Assembly: GCF_000237925.1 (NCBI RefSeq)
Contig: NC_031498.1
Location: forward strand, 26,422,308-26,486,307
Length of the DNA stretch: 64,000 nucleotides
Direction of reading: 5' to 3'
DNA from: Schistosoma mansoni
Taxonomy: Eukaryota > Platyhelminthes > Trematoda > Strigeidida > Schistosomatidae
Positions within the stretch are counted from its first letter, which is position 1; every line of letters begins with the position of its first letter. A program made the translations under genes and the position numbers. Positions 26,701-38,700 of this stretch are shown here, in pieces. The notes below the pieces were generated by a model. That model was not told the DNA's origin. It searched no databases and worked only from the letters and a program-made list of their open reading frames with translations.

Positions 26701-29700
26701 TCTAACGTATATATGCTTTATTCTCTATGCAATAAATAGAGAAAAAAATTGAATATAATGACTGATTATATTTAATAAAATAAGATCAGTTAGTTGTTCT
26801 CAAAATTTCAAGCAAATAACATTAACACCGTTGGATGCCGGCTCAGTGCTTTGAAGGTTAAGCGCTCGCGTGCGAGACTGATAGGTTCTGGGTTGGAATC
26901 TCTCGAGGCGGGATCGTTGATGAGCACTCCTGAGGAGTCCCACAATAGGACGAGATGGCCGTCCAATGCTTCCAGGTTTACCATGGTGGTCTAGCTTCGA
27001 TTGATTCATGATCTTAACTATTAAAATTACTATAATATCCGCAAAACCCCTTCTGATATCAAACAACTATAACTAAATTTTGAAGGAAGTCAATAATTTG
27101 CAAAGTTCTACTTATCAATGTATATTTTTTTCTTATCAAAACATCTAGGAGAGGTAAACGAGGTAGAGTGTGAGACGATATATCATATTCAGTATGTAGA
27201 ACACTCACATCCTCTTTGTATAGTCAGTTAATTGAAAAATTTTATTCATTGCTAATGAATTATAGATAAATCAGTAGATCAGAAGTAAAACACACATCAA
27301 AATAAATTGAACCTAACAAAGTTTGTTGAATAGAATTTCTAATGTTTTAGGAATCACAGGGTAAATTTAGTGGTTGAACATTTAAAAGGGTTATGTTTAA
27401 GATCATTCATAATAGATCACTACTAATGATACTATAAAAACTCTATCTTTTTAAAGAAACCAGGAGAGAAAGAGATAGACACTGGCTTGCATATAATATG
27501 ACCATATGTGTACTTGAAAAGTTATTTTAACAGAAGAGATCAAAACATAAAAAAGAAGGACGAAAAATGAAAATAATAGATTTCTGAGGAATATCATGCT
27601 AGCTCAAGGGAAGTACAATACACCTTCCTTTAAACATGATATATTGTTTTCTTTGGATAAGGTATCTTGCTTTTTTTTTGCTAACGTGATCATATGTGTT
27701 CGATTACAGATGTTTTGAACTAAATCAATAACAGATATAATCTGGAAAAGTGAATACAACTTACTTAGCACCTTATTCTGCAATGAATGTTTTATGCAAG
27801 GTGACTATAGTATTTGAGATACATTTTACATATTTGTAGGTAAATCAAAACCAACCAAATATGGTATTTCTTTTCTTACCGAATACTGAAATGTATATGG
27901 TAGTAGTAGTTTCGTCATTTCGTTTCAAGAAAACAAATGATTATTAGTATAGGTTCAAATACTAATCAGAAATGCTTTCTTGCTAATGGTATATTCGATA
28001 AAAAACTCATCCAATAAACGTACAATACACTGTTAGCTACATTCCATCTATTCTATATGTAATATAGAAGTTTGTTAATGCATTATATGAAACATTAGCA
28101 TTTTCCTTGAATAGAACATTGTAAATGTCATGACTTCTCATTGAATTAAAATATATCGAAATATTCTATTTATCCTAACTGAAGAAAAATTACAAAACAC
28201 AATAATTTAAGAAAAAAAAAGAGGAACAATGAGCGGTTTATTAACATAACACTAGGCCACAATTTAATCATAGTTTGGTGTGTGCTACTGATGTCGACAG
28301 ATATAAGTAGTATGTATCATCAGTCAACAGTGAAATGTTTGGGGGCAGATGGTTAAGAATATCAAAGAGAAGAGAACGAGAACAGAGAATGATTTGTATG
28401 GAAACGAAAGAACAGTCGAGTCTGAGACGATTGATTGACATTTTGCAAATAAAGTATTTACTGTATGATTCTCAGATTTTACTAAGATGTTCTATAATTT
28501 TGTATTCAAATACATTTGGTTGTATCCTCTTGTGTTCTCGTTCACTACAATAAGACAGAACATAATACTATTTATTTAGCTGTTTAAAACTGAGTAGGAG
28601 TGGAGTTTAAGCCTATAGTTCAGTCTTGAGTGCTGTTAGAGGTATGAGGGCAGTTATCACTTCCCGGTTGCCCACACTGTAGAAGGGTTCTTCTAGAGGT
28701 ACCTGAAAAGGAAATTGAGTTAGAAGTGGTCTCAATGACCTGAAAGCGTGACCGCAGTGCTCAAGGGACAACTGCTTGAGGTTGGTCACACACGACCTTT
28801 TTGTGGGTAGTTTTTGTGTGAGCTCCGTTCTTCAAAGGACCTTACCGCCGGAGACGGATATCCATGGGATAAGGTGAGGTGTGCATTTTTAGGGTCGACC
28901 TATTCTAACCCCACCCCTCCTTGTGGGAAGGCAGCATCACTGTTATGCTGGTTGCCTGAAGGAAACACCTTACTGCTGTCACACCTCTGTACAGTCAGCA
29001 GTACGACTTCGCCTTCTGACCTTGTGTTTGCTGCTTTTAGTCTTACCGCTCTTCAACCGACCTGTCTGGCATTGTAGGACCTTGAGGGACGATTGTTCTA
29101 GCCAGTATAGCTCGATTGGTTCATCACGATAGGCGAGCCTGACCACCACGTCAAGGTAGCAGCAACGGTCAGGAACCTATAGTTCAGTAATTAAGTGGTT
29201 TGTTTTATATAACACATAATGTATTATTTATCTGAATAATTTAGATTTACGTCTATTTACTAATATCAATTCTTTTAAAGATAAATAATTGCTTCTGAAT
29301 TATGAATGTCAATAATATTAATTTATAAACATATAACTTAAGTATAGTGTTTTTCATAGTACAATATCACGTGAGTTATTATGGACATTTCATTCTATCA
29401 ATAAATAGACTATTTTATAGTTGAAATTATGAATCAATCAAAGCTAGACCACCATGGAAAACCTGGAAGCACTGGACGGCCGTTTCATCCTTATGTGGGA
29501 CTCCTCAGAAGTTTACATCCACGATCCCGCCTCGCGAGATTTGAACACAGGATCTATCAGGCGGGACCATAGATGTGCACTGCTGAGGAGTCCCACGTTA
29601 GGACGAAACGTCTGTGTAGTGCTCCCAGGTTTTCCATGGTGGTCTAGCTTCAATTGACTCATGATTTTAACTATTAAAATTACTAAAATCTCTACAAAGA

Positions 29701-32700
29701 AACCCCTATCTGAATATCGACTATTTACACATTACTATCTCTCTACAATTAACTAAAGTTCTTTTCTTAAGACAAATATTGATATTTCTATGATTTATTC
29801 ATTTAAGTAATATCATATAGTATGAACTCAAAAATTATTCAGTTATCTCTACATAAATGACCTCAAATAAAATTGGTTAAGCATCATTCTATGTACCATA
29901 TAATAAACTATTTGGTATTTAATTAATAATAATAATAATAATAATGATAATCTATTCAATAATAAATCCAGAAAAATCAATCAAAGTACTATTTAGATAA
30001 CGACCGATGTATCCAAGTAAACAGTATATTACCATTGAAGATCTATCTATATCTATATCATTGTTCAATTGTTCAACGGTATTTCAATGCATTTTCTATC
30101 TAATTAGTCAAGTGACTAGAGATTAGTTGATCTATTTATTAATCCATAATGATATATGTATATGAGGACGAATGATGTATAATATGAAACTTGAATGAAT
30201 TTTATTTTGTTTAAATGATGGTAGTATTGAACTCGTGGATTTAAACAAAATCACAAGAATAATAAGGTTATTAATAAATTACTTTGTATTTTTAAAACAA
30301 ACAAACAATAATAATAATAAATGAAAAGATAATCATTTATCAGTATGATAGTTAAGGTTAAATAATAGAAAAAAAATTAAACAAATATATGAACGGTTGC
30401 TCAACTTCGTGGATCAGTTGAAGTTAGACATGCCGGCTCAGTGATCTATCGGTTAAGTGCTCCAGCGCGAAGCTGGCAGGTCCTGGGTTCGAATCTCGCG
30501 GGTGCGGGATCGTGGATGCGCACTGGTGAGGAGTCCCATAATAGGACGAAACGGCGATCCAGTGCTTCCAGGTTTATCATGGTGGTCTAGCTTCAATTGA
30601 CTCGTGATTTCAACTATGAAAATACATGAAAATTTCTTTAAAAATTAACCGACTCACACGTCCTCTTTGTGCCTCTTGGGTCATAGTAATGATCCCATAT
30701 ACTAATGTGAGAGATAACACGAGTGGTGGAGATTGACCTAATCAACCACTCTACCTATACTCACATATGATTACAATTGCTACAAAGAATCACTGCATAA
30801 CTATTGTTGGTTCAAAAAGAAAGAAACAATGATGTAATGGTTCTGTGTAAGCAATGCGAAAACAGCTATTGAGCCCCGGTAGTTGTGCTTTGCTTCGATG
30901 TAGCACTGTTCTTCAGAAAGGTCTAGTAGGCTTTCCTATGTTCTTCTTTATAGGTAAATTTTGTATCATCCATTTGAATATTGTATTTATTTAAACACAT
31001 ATATATTGGTACAAAAGGGCACCAGGTACATATGCGCCACACAAAATAATGAAAGTAGGAAGAGAAGGGATGAAAAGATAAGGCGGACTGAAATGTACAA
31101 CCAGAAGACTCTTTCAGTTAGGAAAGTTAGAACCATTCTTTATGTAGAAAGTAAAGGAAGGTTGCAGCAGGATCGCCACTGGCTTCTATTCTGAGCCATA
31201 TCTGATAACGTCTCTAGCCACTGTGTTGCACCATCTCTCGGACCCCAACCAGGGAGTCGTGAAGGACCAACGGAAGCTAGCCCTTTGCAGCTCTCTTTCA
31301 TGCCACGACACCATGTCATACACTGACCACCTATCCGAATATTCCAACCAGTCCCAGAGTCGACAAATAGTGCACGACGAGGAATTCTCTGGGACGACAT
31401 TCGTAGAACATGTCCAAGCCACCGAAGTCGGTGTTTCAAGATGGTGACATCAATTGAATTATCGTCTCTGCGCCCGAACACACGATGCCGAACCTCTGCA
31501 TTACTAACATGGTGTTGCCACTGGATGTCAGCAATCCTTCGGAGACAACGATGATCGAACACAGAGAGACGTCTAACATCCTCAACTCGGAAAGGCCAGG
31601 TTTCACAAGCATAGAGCAAAACTGCTCTCACCGACGCGTTGTAGATCCGACCTTTTACAGCCACACTAACATCACGAAGGCGCCAAAGATGGCCCAGATT
31701 GGCATAAGCCACTCTGGCTTTCATTATACGTGCACCAATCTCATCACTCACGCCACCACCAGCACTTATATAGCTACCTAGATACACGAACTTCTCAACT
31801 ACTTCGATCTCCTCACCATCCAGGGTGAGTACAGGATTAGAATCCTGCCAGTCTTGTAGGAGTGCTTTGCACTTGGAGGGTGCAAAGCACATGCCGTACC
31901 TGCGGACACTGATTGCCAACTGATTAAGTGCTGATTGCATGCCTTGGGCATTATCGCACAGTAAGACAATATCATCCGCATACTCAAGGTCGAGAAGTCG
32001 TTCTCCAGGCAACATATCCACACCGCCATTACTTACATCCACCAGAGCTGTTTCCAGGATGTCGTCGATGGCAAAGTTGAAGAGGAATGGTGAGATCGGG
32101 CAACCCTGCCTAACCCCACTGCTCGAATGGAACAAGGGAGAAAGGTGGTTGTATGCCCTCACTCTGCCTGAGGTGTTCGTATACAGGGCCTTTAAGATGT
32201 TAATGAACTTCTCAGGCACACCCTTCTTCAATAGACAATCCCAGAGAACAGTCCTGTCCAACGAATCGAAGGCCGCCCTGATATCAAGAAACACTACGAT
32301 TGTTGGCCTGCGATAAGTATGACGGTGTTCTAACATTTGGCGGAGGGTGAAGATGTGATCAATGCATCCTCGACCAGAACGAAAACCAGCCTGCTCCTCG
32401 CGAGTCAATCGTTCTCGGGTTTTAAACAACCTACGAAGAATGATAGAAGCCAATAGTTTGGACGCAATCGGAAGTAGACTTATTCCCCCATAGTTGTTAC
32501 AGGAACAACGTGAACCCTTTTTAAAGATAGGGAAGACTATTGACTCATTACATGATGTTGGAACACTTTCTTGCTCCCAAACCTTTGCAAACAACACCGT
32601 CAGTTCCTTAGCCAGAAAGTCACCACCATCTTTAAAAAGAGCCGGAGGTAAGTCATCTGGGCCCGGTGATTTGTAACGTTTCAAGAGTTGGAGTTCCTTG

Positions 32701-35700
32701 CAGACTTCCGCCTCGTTTGGTGGATCAGTCTTCACCGGCCATGGGGGGCAGGACAAACTGGTTGATGTTGCCGGAGCAGCAGGCCAGTTGAACTGCCCTT
32801 CAAAAAATTCCCCCCATCGTCCAAAACGTCAAGAGATGTTAGTGATTGGCATCCCGTCATCCTCGTAGATTGTTTCACTCACACCAGACTTCTTGCTGCC
32901 AGTGGCTCGGATGAGTTGGAAGAGCTTCCGGCAGTTACCAGATGCAGCTGCTGCTTCCATCTCATTAGCACGCCCCGACCACCAGGCTTCCCGGTCCTTA
33001 CGCAAGCTTTGCCCGATTTCATTACGTGACAGCCTCCGTTTGTGGTCAAACTCACGGTCACGTGGAGTAGACCGACGGGCTTCCATCAGTTGTAAGGAGC
33101 CAGAAGAAACCCAGTGCTTGTAAGCGGGACGTTTCGCGAAGCCGCAAGCAGCTTTACTCGCCATTTTCATGGCGTCGTGAAGATGCAATCAATGCTCATC
33201 TATACTTTTCGGTGGGGTGGTAGCTAGCCTAGAGGCTAGCTCCGCTCGATACTTACTTGCAACAGAAGTTGCAGCCAGTTTACTAATATCAATCCGTTGG
33301 TGGTGGTCAATCCTTCGGCCGCTGAAAAGTAAGGCGAGATTGGCGCAGACCAGGGCATCATCAGACTCCAGATAGGTACTCCAAAAGGAGCGGCAGTCTT
33401 GTACACAACCACGCCAGCGGTAGCTGATCGCGATGTGATCAATCTGAGTCCAGGCTTGGGATGCAGAGGGAGGACGCCAGGTGGCACACCGGCGATGACT
33501 GTGCCAGAAGTTAGTGCTGGCCAGAAACAGGTTGTGGTCTGTGCACAGTTGCAGCAAACGGTCCCCGTTGTCTGTCCTGCGACCAACAAGTCCCCATCGG
33601 CCACCAAGACGACTCTCTTCTGTGCCTAGACGCCCGACCTGTGCATTCAAGTCTCCGGCTAGTACTACAATATCTGTCGAACGCGCTTTCTGGAGAAGAA
33701 CTGTTAACTGATGGTAAAACTCATCCTTGATTGCATCCGGGCTGCAATCTGTCGGGGCGTAGGCGATGACGAAAAGACACCGTTTCTCACGCCGATTTCT
33801 TCTCACTTTGATGGAACTTTCTAATCTAACAGCACATAACCGACTGTTAATGGGGATCCAATCGATTAGTGCTGCCTCAGCCCTAGCGCTTAGTGCGACA
33901 CCAACGCCAGCAAGACCAGACGAAGATGCCACAGGGTCCCCGGATAAGCGCACGTGGAACAAGCTTTTCGAGGCGACAGATGGAGAGCGGATTTGTAGTA
34001 CTTCACTGGAGTATTGTATTAAAAAAGTTGATTTATGAATTTTCAAAGTATTGATATTGATAAACATTTCCGTAAAGTACTTGACGTATTGAAGGATAAA
34101 CTTTAGTCAGTATTTGTTGGGATATGAGGATTATGAACGTCTGTCTAGATTTAGCTCTTTTGTTAAAACGTTCGGTATGGTTTCATTGTAGCAGTTAGGG
34201 AAATCTTAAACTTATGTTTCCTCATGCCTGAAACCTATCATTTAGATGTACCTAGATCTCAGTGCTGGTATTTTCAACAAAGTTTGAATCCAATACTTGT
34301 CAATGTAAATGGCAATTCCTTGTTTACTGAACTACGGAATGAAGATGGACACACACTTTCAGAACGGGTATCGTATTAGTTCTTAAACGTTTGTGATATC
34401 TTTTTGTTGATAATCCGCACATCATTACCTAATTAATGAATCACAAATAAGACGAAACAATTGCTTTGAATTTCACTATTACTCCTAATTCCAATGTATT
34501 AATGTAGTGTGGTCTACTTATATCCATATAAGTAGTATATGATGATGGTCAGACATAGAATGTACTTTAGTAGAAGACCGATAAGGAAAGAACTGAAATG
34601 AAGCACAATTGGTAGGAAAATGCATAAATAATGAAATTAGAGAAGATGGATTGATATTTACAGAAGTGAAGATTGAAACAATTGATGGTTATTTTGCAAA
34701 TTAACTGTTCATTGTATGTAGGTATCATTAACAAGTTTTGATTTGATAATTTTGAATAAATTGAGCATTGGGTAGATTGTTATAAATAAATTAATATATT
34801 TGTAATATCCCAATTAGTAGAAAAATTAGATTAGAAAATCTAATTTTAGATTAGAAAATCTAATTTTTCTACTCATTGGGATATTACAAATATATTATTT
34901 GTTCATTGTATGGTTATCAGAATTTAGTGAGATAGTCTGTAATTTGTGTCTAAGTACATTCGATTGTCCCTAACCGGTGTTTTGTTCATTACATTAATAC
35001 CGTTATTATTCTCGAAGATTTGGAAGAGTAAGAGCTGAGTGTTGAATTATTTTCACTAATTCTCGTTAACTTTTGATACCACACTAAGCCTAACAACCAT
35101 TATTATGGTAAAAAGGTATTCTCATGAAAATTAAACTTTGATTAATATTGAAATTACAGAACAATAATAAAGTTAGAAGTATATAAACAGTTTTCAGTAT
35201 CCAGTAGATGTTTATCTTGATCAAATATACAAGTCTCAAGTTTTCTATGTATTATTTATTCGTATCTGAATCGATATACAATGGGTAGGTTTCATAAGCT
35301 GGAGAATGTAACACCAAAACGTTCTAATTAAAATCGTTTGACATTTTAACGATTTGAGTATAAATAAATTCAACTACATAGGTTAGATGTAGCAGAAACA
35401 TAAGAAATATATTGTTTGATATTAAAGAAACATTCTTAATGGTCGATAAAAGTTTAATTTTAAGTCATTTCCTGTACTATGGCGATTCCTTTCCAAAACT
35501 TACTTACCTACGCCTGTTACCCATCGTGGAGGAGCATAGTCCGCCCACCAACATTCTCCATCGAAATCTGTCCAGGATAATCCTTCACAGTTTTTTCCAG
35601 TTACTACTCATCCTTTTCATGTCTGCTTCCAATTCCCGACACAATATGTTCCTTGGTATTCCTCTCTACAGCTTCCCTTCAGGATTCCAAGTTAGCGCTT

Positions 35701-38700
35701 GGCTCATGATACAGTTTGATGATTTCCTCAATGTATGTCTTATCCACCTCCAACATTTTTTCCTAATTTCCTACTCAGCTACAAACTGATTTGTTCTCTC
35801 TCACAGTAAGCTGTTGCTGATGGTTTCTGGCCGACGGACACTGAGTATCTTGCGTAGACAACTGTTCATAAATACTTGCACTTCTTTGTTGAGGGTTGTT
35901 GTAGTTCTGGAGGTTTCAGCCCCGTACATTCGGAATGTCTTGACGTTCGTATTGAAGATTGTGACTCTGATATTAGTTGTCAGTTGTTTTGAGTTCCATG
36001 TGGTCTTCAACTGTAGGAATGCTGCCCTTGATTTGCTAATCCTCGCCTTTACGTCTGCATCAGATCCTCCATGTTCATCGATGATGCTACCCAGATAAAT
36101 AAGGTTTTCCACATATTCCAGAGGTCCTCCATCAAGTGTGATTGAGTTGGTGTTCTCTCAATTGAATTTGAGGATCTTGCTGCTACACTGTTTGTTTTGA
36201 CCTGCATTTGTTGATGTGTATGAGACAGAAGAGCTAGGTCATCTTCGAAGTCAGAATCGTCTAGTTGCATCCAACCTATCTATTGTATTCCGTGCTTTCC
36301 CTCAGATGTTGAGGTCTTCATGATCTAGTCAACCACAACAAAAAGCTTGCATAATAAGTGATAATTTCTTCTACTTGATATATTCACTCGGTGTAATGTG
36401 TAGTTTCCACTGCTTGTTTAGAAAGATGATTTGGCGATCGGAGTATTTGATTTTTAACCACTAGGTTGCGTAGTCAGCTCGTAAGATTATCACAAAACAT
36501 ATGTGGATCAATTCCAAGTACTTTCAAGTATTTTTATACTTTATTGTCTACATGGCTTGTATTTTCTTAAAATTTGATTCCCATTAAGATTACCATTCAT
36601 TTTCAGTTATCATTCTTGTATATTGTAGCTGTAAATAATTCCCCAAAATCAATAGCTTTGTAACTGTTCGATATTGGATGCTGACCACATTAGTTTAAGT
36701 GGGCTTGTTTAGCTGAAGTCGCTCGGTCATGCATCCGTACCAGATCACGTTACAACACATCGGGGGAAACATCTCCTACGATCATTAGCCAGATTAGACC
36801 AATCATTTCTCGATATATTGATAACCTATCAAATATATATCTTCCAACCTCTTCGCTTCTGTCTTCTGATTTTAACTGGGTAGGCAAGATTCGATTATAG
36901 AAGGTGTTACTGGTAAAGAGTTGTCAAACTACATTACTGGTGGTATCTTCAATATAAATCGAATTTGATAAACAGCATCAAATGCAACTAAATTGTTTAC
37001 TATGTTATATGTGTATGTTAATGAAATCTCTGTAAAAATATAGTTTGTATTTTTTCAGTGTAAAACAATTCCATTAACTATCATCCTTCTATAATAGAAT
37101 TGTTATTGAGACTAAAAAAATTTGTTACTAAGCAAAATGTCAAGGTCATATGGATTTCGGCCGCAGTTTTTTCAAAAAAAATTTATTGACAGTTCTTTTT
37201 TTTTCTTGTTTCTATAGAAATAGAAACAGTTGAAGGAATAGACATAGAAACAAAAAAGAGAAGATAATTTTAATTTTTTTTGTAAAAGTAATATGGTTAC
37301 AATTTCAGTGAAACATCTACTAGTATACTGAATGATTAATGAAGTTTAATCTGAACTCTTGAGATTTTGAAATTTTACATAATAGTCAATTGTAATGTCT
37401 TGATAAAAGGTTCCATTGATTCAAATTTAATTCTAAACATTTTTGCGGTGGATTTTTCATCAATAATAGGACTATTGATAAATTTGTTTGTTAGACTGTT
37501 AAGTTAACCATCACTACACGTTCTGTCAGAAAAGTGGGAGTTTTTATTCATTTCAGTTTTTCAGTTTGCTTTTACAATTGATTGATCATTGGGTGGTGGT
37601 CAGTGTCATATGTGTCAGGTTCTTTTTAGTGCAGATCGAATCATATCGACCAAGTAGCAATGTGGTCACTAGTGTAGGTGACTTGATATTGCATTCACTA
37701 TGTTGAAATAAGATGGTGGTTGGAGGTAGTCAGTAGGAAACTCAGGAACAAGCAACCGTCAGTCCCCTTAAGATTACAGGTACACTGTGCTGATGAGTGC
37801 CCAACAGCACGAAATCCGGGTCCAGGTATTCTTGTTGACCACTTCAAACCAACATCTCATCAGTTTGTTTTGTTTTGTCAGACTTGCTAATATAAAATAA
37901 TATTCTAGTCCTCAATACATTTTAAATAAAGCCTAGTGAAGTATTAGATGATAATAAGTTATATTATTTCTAGTCTTTAGTACTATTGATCATCTAATAC
38001 ATAATTAATATCAGAAGGGGTATTCTGTATATTATAGGAATTTAATTGGTTGAGATTATGCTGGTCTAGCTTCAAGTGATTCATGATCTCAACTATTGAA
38101 AGTACTATATTATCCACAAAAAACCCCTTCTGATATTAATCAACATATGCTCACTAGTGACTGGTTCCAAGAGGTATTTTCTGGAGTTCTAGTGAGAAGC
38201 AGTGACCAGTAGATCTGTTGAGAGATAGTGACTCACTGAAGACAATGATGGATGTGTCGCTTAATTTCGTGGACCGGTTGAAGTTAGACATTAACAACGT
38301 TGGATGCAGGCTCAGTGTTCTAGAGGTTAGGCACTTGCGCGCGAAAATGTTGGGTCATGGGTTGGAATCTCTCGAGGCGGGATCGTGGATGCTCACTGCT
38401 GAAGAGTTCCACAATAGGACGAAACGGCCGTCCAGTGCTTCTAGGTTTACCATGGTGGTCTAGCTTCAATTGATTCATGATGTCAACTATTAAAATTAAT
38501 AATGCATAATTAAAAAAATTTCAGTAACAATGGTTATTCGTCGGATAGGAAATGAATTCTTTATTATCACCACTTAAGCTTCAGTTAAGTTGGGAAAAAT
38601 ACAGTTAATTTTTGTTTAAAACAGAATCTTATACATTGTTGTGAGATAAATGTTATTTTCCAGCTTCTTGCGTTATTGCATATTCATTAGTCTTTTACAA

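Noticed and set aside
28814-29077. 87-codon ORF, with a relative at 47332-47595
   Set aside because: It is part of the V element and is kept only because the copies are similar.
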